From contig JAPPFP010000003.1 in the NCBI GenBank assembly GCA_028877275.1, positions 1 to 51,473 of the forward strand: 51,473 nucleotides of DNA, written 5' to 3'. Source of the DNA: Acidobacteriota bacterium. Lineage in GTDB: Bacteria > Acidobacteriota > Thermoanaerobaculia > Multivoradales > Multivoraceae. The notes below the pieces were generated by a model. The model was not told the DNA's origin and did no database searches. It saw only the letters and a list, made by a program, of their open reading frames with translations. Every line of letters starts with the position of its first letter. Position 1 is the stretch's first letter. Both the position numbers and the translations under genes were made by a program. Positions 6,594 through 13,542 of the stretch are shown here, in pieces.

Positions 6594-7363
6594 CCTCCGG
6601 CAACCACAACGCCGATACGGGTCCGGCCGGTACTGCGGTCAGCAACCCGTGGGAGGAGCGGAAGGACCGCGGCAGGGTGTCTGCGTTCTTCGCCTCTCTG
6701 GCTCTCTTGGCTACCTCTCCCCGGAGGTTCTTTGAGGGAGCCCGCGAGGAGGCCGGCATGTGGGGCCCACTCCTGTTCGTGGTTCTCGTCACGATCGTCG
6801 GCCTCTTCCTCAACGGCGTGATTCTCACGATCCTCACCTTGACGCTTCCGGAACACGCAAGCGAACTCCTGTATCGGACGGAGTTCTCGATGGACCCGTC
6901 TCAGCTCGCCAACTGGAGGGACTGGAGCGAACAATCGGTTGCCCCCAGGCTGGCCGCGCTCATCGCCATCCAGGCTCTCCTGCTCTTCCTGCCGGTCGTC
7001 TTTGTCTTGACGTTGTTCGTCATGTTGTTGTTCGGCGGCCTCGTGCACCTTCTCTTGGTCGTAACCCGCACACCGAGGCCACGGGGATTCCGCGGGACCT
7101 GGGTCGTGCTGTGCTATGCGAACGGCGCTAGCCTGCTGTCCATCGTTCCGTTCGCGGGCGACATCGCGAGCACCGTCTACACCGCCGTACTGTTCGGGTT
7201 CGGTCTCCGTGTCGTCCAGGGAGTCGGAGTCGTCAGAGCGGTGATTGTGTCCTCGATCCTGCCCCTGTTGGCGCTCCTGAGTCTGCTCTTCCGTAGCCGC
7301 ACCGATGTCGTGACCCTGATTCCGTTCGCGGTCGACATCGTCAGTATCGTCTTCGCCGCTTGA
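6590..7363 (+). CDS. Yip1-domain integral membrane protein
   Basis: The 257-residue product has about five membrane segments: PLLFVVLVTIVGLFLNGVI, AALIAIQALLLFLPVVFVL, TWVVLCYANGASLLSIVPF, AVIVSSILPLLALLSLLF and a short last one. The amphipathic entry SPRRFFEGAREEAGMWGPLLF is typical of bacterial YIP1-family proteins, whose role is poorly defined. The TTG at 6590 overlaps the previous stop as TTGA, so translation is probably coupled. Co-transcription with the cytochrome/copper protein suggests a joint membrane role. A GTG at 6676 is an alternative start but would lose the N-terminal tail. Confidence 0.6.
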   Translation: MTSGNHNADTGPAGTAVSNPWEERKDRGRVSAFFASLALLATSPRRFFEGAREEAGMWGPLLFVVLVTIVGLFLNGVILTILTLTLPEHASELLYRTEFSMDPSQLANWRDWSEQSVAPRLAALIAIQALLLFLPVVFVLTLFVMLLFGGLVHLLLVVTRTPRPRGFRGTWVVLCYANGASLLSIVPFAGDIASTVYTAVLFGFGLRVVQGVGVVRAVIVSSILPLLALLSLLFRSRTDVVTLIPFAVDIVSIVFAA

Positions 7364-7446
7364 CGACCGTCGTCGGCGCAATCACTGGCTGGTGGGAACC
7401 GCGGCCGCCGTAGTCACCAGAACTCGTGGAAGGCTGCTGAGGGCCT

Positions 7447-7491
7447 GTAGCGCACCCCGCTTGTAGGAGTTTGGGAAACCGCTGGCGCTAC
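7447..7491. terminator. Inverted repeat GTAGCGC/GCGCTAC between convergent genes
   Basis: GTAGCGC (7447-7453) and GCGCTAC (7485-7491) are perfect complements flanking a 31-nt loop. They lie between two genes that end toward each other (stops at 7363 and 7488). There is no T run, so intrinsic termination is unproven; it may only be a structured 3' end. Confidence 0.3.
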
Positions 7492-7820
7492 GGGGTGGTA
7501 GCGGGGCTTGAGGTCTCGGTTTTGGCGGACGACTCAGTCGACGACGACTCGCCGGCCGCGGCCTTGCCCTTGCTCTCGGAGCCGTTGCCGTTCGCGGAGG
7601 AGCCGTTCGAGGAAGCTTCCGCCGACCCGTTCTTGCCCTTGCGGGCGTAGTCGTTCACGTACCAGCCGCTGCCCTTGAACTGGAACGCGGGCGCCGAGAG
7701 CAGCTTCTTCAGGCTGGACCGGCCGCACTCGGGGCACTCCTCGAGGGGCGGCGCCGAGAACGCCTGGATGGCCTCCAGGGTGGCCTCGCATTCGGTGCAC
7801 TGGTACTCGTACAGGGGCAT
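7488..7820 (-). CDS. FmdB-family zinc ribbon protein
   Basis: The 110-residue product begins MPLYEYQCTECEATLEAIQAF, followed by CPECGRSSLKKLLSAPAFQFKGSGWYVNDY. This is the standard FmdB/putative regulatory zinc-ribbon domain with a CxxC...CxxC metal site. The rest is a Ser/Gly/Lys/Glu-rich low-complexity tail, common in this family and probably disordered. The family is linked by name to formamidase regulation, but its general function is not established. The ATG at 7820 is chosen because it begins the conserved domain and a TACAAT box lies just upstream; an earlier GTG at 7844 overlaps that promoter. Confidence 0.8.
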   Translation of the reverse strand: MPLYEYQCTECEATLEAIQAFSAPPLEECPECGRSSLKKLLSAPAFQFKGSGWYVNDYARKGKNGSAEASSNGSSANGNGSESKGKAAAGESSSTESSAKTETSSPATTP

Positions 7821-7831
7821 CGCGGCGGGGG

Positions 7832-7837
7832 ATTGTA
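7832..7837 (-). promoter_or_regulatory. -10 box TACAAT for the FmdB gene
   Basis: On the minus strand TACAAT is followed by 11 GC-rich bases and the ATG at 7820. The leader would be only about 5 nt, with no purine-rich ribosome site. Confidence 0.45.
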
Positions 7838-7940
7838 GCAGCACGTTGGCAGTCTCCGGCGAGGACTGCTAATCGACGCGGCCGGCGTTGCGGGAGTCGA
7901 TGCGTTGACGGCGGGCCGATCGCTCGGATAACAACCCGCC

Positions 7941-9149
7941 ATGCTCTCTCCCGAAGACGCCTGGTCCGCCATCGCGACGGAGGCGGAAACGCTCGGCATC
8001 GAACAGGTATCTCGTGCCGATGCGGTCGGCCGGGTCCTCGCCGAGGACTTGACCGCGACCGTCGACGTGCCCGCCCACGACGTCTCCGCGATGGACGGTT
8101 TCGCCCTTGGCGGCGACGTCGAGGCGGGCGCCGTTCTGCCGGTCGACGGCATCGTCGCCGCCGGCGACCCGCCCGGAGCGGAACTCCGCCCCGGCGCGGC
8201 TCTCCGCATCATGACCGGGGCGCCGACACCAGCCGGCGCCGACCGCGTGATCCCGATCGAACAGACCGCGTTCGAGGCCGGCGACGCCGGCACGGGCACG
8301 GTCCGCGTCGTGGAAACGGTGCCCGCCGGAAGCCACATACGCCGCCAGGCCGAGGTCACGGCGGCCGGCGGGCCGCTGCTCGCGGCGGGCGAACTGCTGA
8401 CCCCCGGCGGCGCCGGCGTACTGGCGACCCACGGCATCCACGAAGCGCCGGTCTACCGCCGCCCGACCGTCGCCACGCTCTCCACCGGCGACGAGGTCGT
8501 CCCCGCCGAGGCCGAACCCGGTCCGGGGCAGCTCCGCGACTCCCACCGCGACTTCCTGCGTGCCGCCCTGTCGCAGCTTGGCATCGAGGCCCGTTCCCTG
8601 GGCATCGCGCGGGACGATCCCGCCGAACTGCGAGCCAGGGTCGAGCGCGGGCTGGACTCCGACGTGCTGCTGATCTCCGGCGGCGTGTCCATGGGCGAGT
8701 TCGACTTCGTCGAGCAGGTCCTCGGCGACACCGGTCTGGGGTGCCGCATCCTGTTCGACGCGGTCGCGATCCGGCCGGGGAAGCCGCTGGTGGCGGCTCG
8801 CCACGATCGCGGCTGGGTGTTCGGCCTTCCCGGCAACCCGGCCTCGGCGATGGTCACCTACTGGCTCCTCGTGCGGCCGTTGCTCCGGCAGATGACGGGC
8901 ATCGCCGACGGCTTCTGGCAGGGAGCGCTCCGCGGGACGCTCAAGGGAGGCCTGCCGTTCGCCAAGGGCCGGGACCGGTTCCTGCCCTGCCGGCTCGAGT
9001 TCGCGTCCGGCGAAGTCCTGGTCGACCCGCGGCCGCCCCTGGGCTCTCATGATCTCGTCGCCTACGGAGCCGGCGCGGGTCTGGTGCGGGTGCCGAAGTT
9101 CAGCGCCCCGGCGGCGGCGGAGGAGTCCTGCGAGGTGCTGCCCCTCTAG
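7941..9149 (+). CDS. moeA: Molybdopterin molybdenumtransferase
   Basis: MoeA inserts molybdate into adenylylated molybdopterin to complete the molybdenum cofactor in the cytoplasm. The 402-residue length is normal. Seen in order: the N-terminal DVPAHDVSAMDGFAL motif, IMTGAPTPAGADRVIPIEQT, STGDEVV, the MoaB/Mog-like domain with LLISGGVSMGEFDFV and AIRPGKPL, GLPGNPAS near residue 295, and the C-terminal beta domain. No other moa or mob genes are adjacent. ATG at 7941 follows a GGATAACAAC stretch with no ribosome site, so this may be another leaderless gene, though the promoter is weaker than others here. Confidence 0.92.
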   Translation: MLSPEDAWSAIATEAETLGIEQVSRADAVGRVLAEDLTATVDVPAHDVSAMDGFALGGDVEAGAVLPVDGIVAAGDPPGAELRPGAALRIMTGAPTPAGADRVIPIEQTAFEAGDAGTGTVRVVETVPAGSHIRRQAEVTAAGGPLLAAGELLTPGGAGVLATHGIHEAPVYRRPTVATLSTGDEVVPAEAEPGPGQLRDSHRDFLRAALSQLGIEARSLGIARDDPAELRARVERGLDSDVLLISGGVSMGEFDFVEQVLGDTGLGCRILFDAVAIRPGKPLVAARHDRGWVFGLPGNPASAMVTYWLLVRPLLRQMTGIADGFWQGALRGTLKGGLPFAKGRDRFLPCRLEFASGEVLVDPRPPLGSHDLVAYGAGAGLVRVPKFSAPAAAEESCEVLPL

Positions 9150-9197
9150 GAGCCTGCGCCGCGGAACGCAGCGAAGCAAGTTCGGGGCGCGGGCTCC
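9149..9197. terminator. 12-bp hairpin between the moeA and gspF-like gene ends
   Basis: GGAGCCTGCGCC (9149-9160) pairs with GGCGCGGGCTCC (9186-9197) with one G-U, leaving a 25-nt loop. A second small hairpin, CCGAAAC/GTTTCGG, lies at 9217-9246. Both sit between convergent stops at 9149 and 9251. There is no T tract, so the role in termination or 3'-end protection is inferred. Confidence 0.4.
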
Positions 9198-9250
9198 GCC
9201 GTGAGGACGGGATGGGCCGAAACACCGAGCCTGCGAGGCGTTTCGGGGCG

Positions 9251-10393
9251 CTAGGCTATGCGGGTGAGCGCCGAGTACATCGGGAGGTACATCGAGATGA
9301 CGATGCCGCCGATGACGACGCCGAGGATGGTGATCAGCGCCGGCTCGAGCAGCTTCATCAGGCTCTCGACATCGCTGTCGACCTCCTCCTCGTAGAAGTC
9401 GGCGACGCGGTTGAGCATCGGACTGAGTTCGCCGGTCTGTTCGCCGACGTAGACGATCTGGCAGAGCATCGTCGGGAAGACGTTCGTGCCGCGCAGCGCG
9501 GCGTGGATCGCGCCGCCCTGCTTGACTTCGTCGTGCACGGTCTCGAGCGCCCCGGAGACGACCGTGTTGCCCGCCGCGCCGGCGGTGGTCCTCAGCGCGT
9601 CGAGGATCGGTATGCCCGAGGCCAGCAGGACGGAGAGCGTGCGGCACGCGCGCCCGACGACGATCCGCTGCAGCAGCTTGCCGACCAGCGGCAGCCGCAG
9701 CATCAGCCGGTCGGCCCATTGGCGGCCCTGGCGGGTGCGGAGCAGCCGGCTCGTCGCGAACACCGCAGCCGCGGCGCCTCCCAGCAGGACGAGCACGTAG
9801 GCGCCGATGAACTCGCTGACGCCGACCACCAGCCTGGTCAGGAACGGAAGATCGCCGCCCAGATCGGCGAACAGGTGGCGGAACACGGGGATGACCTTCC
9901 ACAGGATGAGGAACACGACCGCGGAGGCGACGGCCAGGATGGCGGCCGGATAGGTGAGGGCGGATCGGACCTGGTTGCGGAGCTTCGCCACCTTCTCGAT
10001 GTGCGTTGCGAGACGGTCCATCACGGGATGGAGAGCACCGCTGGCCTCGCCAGCGGCGACCAGGTTCACGTAGAGATCGTTGAAGGCGCGAGGCCGGCGC
10101 TTCATCGCTTCGGCCAGGCCGGCCCCGGCTTCGACCTCGGAGCGGACCTCCAGCAGGATGGCGCGCAGCCCCGCGTGCTGCCCCTGGATGCTCAGGATGT
10201 CCAGGCCCTCGAGCAGCGGCAGGCCCGCGTCGAGCAGGACCGCCAACTGGCGGCTGAAGACGGCCAGGGTCTTCGGCCCGATCCGGCGCCCGGGGCGGAA
10301 CCAGCGCGGCCGCCAACGCCGCGGCGCTTCGGGTTCGTCCGGCTCAGGTGCGAGCAGCTCGTCCTCGTCGGCGAGCCAGGGCGCGCGGAACAC
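9251..10393 (-). CDS. Type II secretion/type IV pilus inner-membrane platform protein (GspF/PilC family)
   Basis: The 380-residue product has two T2SSF domains: TLAVFSRQLAVLLDAGLPLLEGLD near residue 45 and RACRTLSVLLASGIPILDAL near residue 255. Membrane segments follow each (AILAVASAVVFLILWKVIPVF, FIGAYVLVLLGGAAAAVFA, LEPALITILGVVIGGIVISMYLPMY). Such proteins form the cytoplasmic-membrane platform that assembles pseudopili or pili with an ATPase. An acidic 30-residue N-terminal extension precedes the domain. No ATPase, pilin or secretin genes are adjacent, so here it is an orphan. GTG start. Confidence 0.85.
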   Translation of the reverse strand: MFRAPWLADEDELLAPEPDEPEAPRRWRPRWFRPGRRIGPKTLAVFSRQLAVLLDAGLPLLEGLDILSIQGQHAGLRAILLEVRSEVEAGAGLAEAMKRRPRAFNDLYVNLVAAGEASGALHPVMDRLATHIEKVAKLRNQVRSALTYPAAILAVASAVVFLILWKVIPVFRHLFADLGGDLPFLTRLVVGVSEFIGAYVLVLLGGAAAAVFATSRLLRTRQGRQWADRLMLRLPLVGKLLQRIVVGRACRTLSVLLASGIPILDALRTTAGAAGNTVVSGALETVHDEVKQGGAIHAALRGTNVFPTMLCQIVYVGEQTGELSPMLNRVADFYEEEVDSDVESLMKLLEPALITILGVVIGGIVISMYLPMYSALTRIA

Positions 10394-10442
10394 GCTCAGC
10401 GGCCTCCCGTGAGGCCGAGATTGTCGGTGCGCCGGCCGTGGC

Positions 10443-10460
10443 GTGGGCCTTCTGGCCCAC
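10443..10460. repeat. Dispersed hairpin, TTCT loop (GTGGGCC stem)
   Basis: GTGGGCC-TTCT-GGCCCAC is a perfect 7-bp hairpin extended by one C-G pair, in the 99-bp gap between the lipoprotein stop at 10493 and the gspF-like start at 10393. Two GGTGCGCCGGCC words flank it at about 10425-10436 and 10480-10491. It matches other family members in stem length and loop, but not in stem sequence. Confidence 0.55.
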
Positions 10461-10492
10461 GTTTACGGCATCTGCCGCCGGTGCGCCGGCCG

Positions 10493-11161
10493 TCAGTACG
10501 TCGCGGGAACCTCGGCCGCTTCGCCGTCCTCGTCCGCGGCGGGCATATCCTCCCAGCTCCTGAGGTGCTCCAGGAGAACGAGGAGGTGGTTGTTGACCCG
10601 CGCCGCCGTATCCGCGTTCTCGCCGGGCGGATGGTCGTAGACGAGGTTGACGAGCCGGTTCTCCATCGGATGAACCATGAACAGCCGGATCCGCTGGAGC
10701 GTGGCGCCGTCTTCGGCCTGGAATCGGCCGCGCGCGTACCGCGCGGCGCCGAAGGGGCCGTAGAAGAGCGTGCCGCCGACGCCCAGGAACTCGCCTCCGG
10801 GCAGCGCCTCGAACAGCGGCCGCTGCTCCTCCCTGATGACGTCGATCGCGGAGACGTCGGCCAGTTCGATGTGGTTCTCGGTGGGCTCGCCGAGCTCGAG
10901 AACGATCGAGCCCACCGGACCCGCCGGGGTCTCCGTGGTTTCGATGAGTTCGCAGGCAAGCTCCAGCGCGTGGGGACTGGGCTCGACCTGCGTGCAGCCG
11001 TCCGGCAGATCGACGAGTCCGAGCCCCTGCACTTCGAGGTCGATGCGGGTCGGGCCGGCTTCCTCCGGCGCGGCCTGGCAGCCGATGTGGGCGAGCGAGA
11101 CACCTGTACCGACCAAGACGAAGAAGGCCGTCCGGAGCCTGTTCCCGCTGTGCCTGGACAT
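10493..11161 (-). CDS. Putative secreted or lipid-anchored protein
   Basis: The 222-residue product starts with a positively charged N-terminus and a hydrophobic segment (TAFFVLVGTGVSLAHIGC). Cys28 could be lipidated, but His at -3 makes a poor lipobox, so a simple signal anchor is possible. The body (VDLPDGCTQVEPSPHALELACELIE, GSIVLELGEPTENHIELADVSAIDVIREEQ, MVHPMENRLVNLVYDHPPGENADT) is soluble and unrecognised. It diverges from the operon at 11246. ATG at 11161 follows a TACTGT box by 7 nt, suggesting a leaderless message. Confidence 0.55.
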   Translation of the reverse strand: MSRHSGNRLRTAFFVLVGTGVSLAHIGCQAAPEEAGPTRIDLEVQGLGLVDLPDGCTQVEPSPHALELACELIETTETPAGPVGSIVLELGEPTENHIELADVSAIDVIREEQRPLFEALPGGEFLGVGGTLFYGPFGAARYARGRFQAEDGATLQRIRLFMVHPMENRLVNLVYDHPPGENADTAARVNNHLLVLLEHLRSWEDMPAADEDGEAAEVPATY

Positions 11162-11168
11162 TGCGGGG

Positions 11169-11174
11169 ACAGTA
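11169..11174 (-). promoter_or_regulatory. -10 box TACTGT, 7 nt before the start
   Basis: On the minus strand TACTGT is followed by CCCCGCA and the ATG at 11161. An overlapping TACCAT at 11173-11178 on the plus strand could serve the divergent operon. Confidence 0.35.
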
Positions 11175-11245
11175 CCATGCAGGTCACCGCCGATCGTGGT
11201 CGGATCGTGTCGGCGCGGACATGCTGTCGGCCTGGAGGAATGACC

Positions 11246-12574
11246 GTGGACAAGCCCATCGCCCGTGTGCTCAACCTGATCGACGACAGGGAACAACGCC
11301 TCTGGACGTTGACTCCCGACGAGGCGCGCCGGCGCCTGCTCGACGGGCCCGAGGCGGTGCTCGGGATCGACGGTTCCTTCGCCCTTGCCGTCCGCCGCGG
11401 CGTCGACGTCGTGATGGCCCGTAGCCTGGATCGGCCGATGCGCTACTTCCTGGCCAAGGAGTCGTCCGGGCCGATGCTGGTCATCGCCCAGCGCATCGAC
11501 GAGATCAGGGATTGCCTCGCCGCCGAGGGTTACGCCGACCAGTTCCACCCGACCTACACGAGGATGGTTCCCGCGCACCACGCCACGACGCTGCGCCTGG
11601 TCGGCTGCCCGGACCCGAACCCGACCCACGAGCGTTTCTTCGACCCGCCCCGGGGCACATTGCCGCCCGATCTCGACCTGATCGGGGACCGCTACGTCGA
11701 GGCGCTGATGTTCGAACTTCGCGGCTGGCTCGCGGCGTTGCCGGCCCGCCTCGCCCGCGAGCCGATCGGGGTGTGCTTCTCGGGCGGCATCGACAGCGGT
11801 GCGGTGCTGGTGGGGCTGAACCGCGCGCTGCTCGAGTCGGGCCGGAGCGCCGCGCGGCTCAAGGCGTTCACCCTGCGGGTCGGCGCGGGCGCCGGCGACG
11901 CCGCGCAGGCCCGGGAGTTCCTGCGTCGCATGGACCTCGAGATGCTGGGCGAGGAAGTCGAGGCCGACGCCGCGGCCGTCGATCCCCTGGCGGCGGTCGA
12001 GGTGATCGAGGACTACAAGCCGCTCGACGTCGAGTGCGCCGCGGTCGGTCTGGCGCTGCTGCGGGGCATTCGGGCGCGTTACCCCGACTGGCGGCTGCTG
12101 GTCGACGGCGACGGCGGCGACGAGAACCTGAAGGACTACCCGCTGGAGGAGAACCACGAGCTGACGATCACCAGCGTCGTCAACAACTCGATGCTCTACC
12201 AGGAGGGCTGGGGGGTCGACGCGATCAAGCACTCCCAGACCTACTCGGGCGGTCTCGGCCGGGCCACCGTCCGCACCCACGCCCCGGCCCGTCTGCTCGG
12301 CTTCGAGGGCTTCAGCCCGTTCACCCGGCCGGCGGTCATCGCGGTGGCCGAGGCGATTCCCTTCGCGAACCTGGTCGGCGGCTCCCACCAGGCGCTCTAC
12401 GAGCTGAAGGGCGAGGTCGTGCGGCGGGGGATGAAGCGGATCCTGGGCATCGACTTCCCGGTCTTCCCGAAGCGGCGCTTCCAGGAGGGGGCGGCCTCGG
12501 AGGACGTGTTCGCGGCCGCCTTCGAGCGGCCGCCGGAGCAGTACCGCCGGCACTTCCAGTCGCTCTACGCCTAG
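11246..12574 (+). CDS. Asparagine-synthetase-like amide-forming enzyme without glutaminase cysteine
   Basis: The 442-residue protein has the two-domain plan of class B asparagine synthetases. Residues ~30-120 resemble the N-terminal glutaminase domain (VLGIDGSFALAVRRGVDVVMA) but lack the N-terminal catalytic Cys, so glutamine cannot supply ammonia. Residues ~145-440 hold the ATP pyrophosphatase domain, with PP-loop SGGIDS at 179-184 and LLVDGDGGDENL at 285-295. Loss of this Cys with the PP-loop kept is known in beta-lactam synthetase, carbapenam synthetase and lasso-peptide cyclases, which adenylate a carboxylate and form an amide or ring. The substrate here is unknown. GTG at 11246 is favoured over ATG 11240, because GGAGGA (11234-11239) is 6 nt from the GTG and abuts the ATG. 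First gene of a three-gene operon. Confidence 0.75.
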   Translation: MDKPIARVLNLIDDREQRLWTLTPDEARRRLLDGPEAVLGIDGSFALAVRRGVDVVMARSLDRPMRYFLAKESSGPMLVIAQRIDEIRDCLAAEGYADQFHPTYTRMVPAHHATTLRLVGCPDPNPTHERFFDPPRGTLPPDLDLIGDRYVEALMFELRGWLAALPARLAREPIGVCFSGGIDSGAVLVGLNRALLESGRSAARLKAFTLRVGAGAGDAAQAREFLRRMDLEMLGEEVEADAAAVDPLAAVEVIEDYKPLDVECAAVGLALLRGIRARYPDWRLLVDGDGGDENLKDYPLEENHELTITSVVNNSMLYQEGWGVDAIKHSQTYSGGLGRATVRTHAPARLLGFEGFSPFTRPAVIAVAEAIPFANLVGGSHQALYELKGEVVRRGMKRILGIDFPVFPKRRFQEGAASEDVFAAAFERPPEQYRRHFQSLYA

Positions 12575-12579
12575 AGCGC

Positions 12580-13542
12580 ATGCCGACTTGGGACGTCGCG
12601 GTTCGGGCGCTCCGTCCGCCCCGGCCGGTCCACGACCCGTGGCGGCCACAGGGTGTGACGGTCGAACTGGAACGCGGCCCCGGGGGCGAGTTCACTCCCT
12701 CCGCGACCGTGTTCCTGACCGGCGCGGAGTGCCCCTTCACCTGCGTGTTCTGCGATCTCTGGCGATACACGATCGACGGACCGACGCCGGCCGGGGCGCT
12801 GCCGGCGCAGTTGTCGGCGGCGCTGGAGAAGCTTCCCGGCCTGCTCCGGGAAGCGGGGCTCGATCGCTGCGACCAGCTCAAGCTGTACAACGCGAGCAAC
12901 TTCTTCGACCGGCGCGCCGTCCCGGAGACGGACCTGGAACCGATCGCCCGGCTGACCGGCGGCTTCCGGCGGGTGGTCGTCGAGTGTCACCCGCGACTGG
13001 TCGACGAACGTGTCCGCCGCTTCGCGGACCGGCTGGCCGGTCGGCTGGAGGTGGCGATGGGCCTGGAGACGGCGCACCCGGATGCGCTGTCCCGGCTGGG
13101 CAAGCAGTTGACCCTGGAGCAGTTCGACCGGGCCGCGGAGCGCCTGCGCGCGGACGGCGTCGATCTTCGGGTGTTCGTGCTGGTCGGCGTGCCCTTCGTG
13201 CCGGCGGCGGAGCAGGCGACGTGGGTCTCGGAGAGCGTGCGCCGCGCTGAGCGCGTGGGCGCCCGGTCGGTGGCGCTGATTCCGGTGAGGGGCGGTAACG
13301 GGGAGCTGGAGCGGCTCGGGGGCGTCGGAGAGTTCGAACCTCCTAGCCTGAGGCTGTTGGAGGAGTCCCTGGCGGGGGGGCTGCAGGCTGCCGAGGGTTC
13401 CGTGGCGGTGCAGGTGGACCCGTGGGATCTGGGCCAGGTCGCGTCGGGTTGCGAGTCCTGCCGGGACGCCCGTGTCGCGGCGATCCGGGGGATGAACCGG
13501 ACGGGTGTGCCGCGACGGACGGTGTGTGATGACTGCGGCTGA
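12580..13542 (+). CDS. Radical SAM enzyme, uncharacterised family
   Basis: The 320-residue protein carries the radical SAM cluster motif CPFTCVFC (Cys51, 55, 58). Later come KLYNASNFFD, VVVECHPRLVDERV, EVAMGLETAHPDALSRLGK and VFVLVGVPFVP, as expected for the barrel's SAM-contacting strands. A C-terminal pair of CxxC motifs (Cys291/294 and Cys316/319) could bind a second cluster or zinc. The overall pattern recalls a bacterial family annotated only as radical SAM protein. It starts 5 bp after the asparagine-synthetase-like gene, and its last 14 bp overlap the flavoprotein gene, so the three are almost certainly one transcript. The reaction is unknown. Confidence 0.8.
   Translation: MPTWDVAVRALRPPRPVHDPWRPQGVTVELERGPGGEFTPSATVFLTGAECPFTCVFCDLWRYTIDGPTPAGALPAQLSAALEKLPGLLREAGLDRCDQLKLYNASNFFDRRAVPETDLEPIARLTGGFRRVVVECHPRLVDERVRRFADRLAGRLEVAMGLETAHPDALSRLGKQLTLEQFDRAAERLRADGVDLRVFVLVGVPFVPAAEQATWVSESVRRAERVGARSVALIPVRGGNGELERLGGVGEFEPPSLRLLEESLAGGLQAAEGSVAVQVDPWDLGQVASGCESCRDARVAAIRGMNRTGVPRRTVCDDCG

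Noticed and set aside
7447..7491. The GTAGCGC inverted repeat as a SECIS element, given the tRNA-Sec
   Set aside because: It lies at the 3' ends of two genes without an adjacent in-frame UGA within a conserved domain, and its loop lacks a bacterial SECIS-like apical stem.
11162..11245. A short precursor peptide gene for a lasso-type or other RiPP pathway upstream of the asparagine-synthetase-like gene
   Set aside because: The 84-bp gap holds no plausible small ORF with leader and core features, and no B1/B2-type protease gene is nearby.
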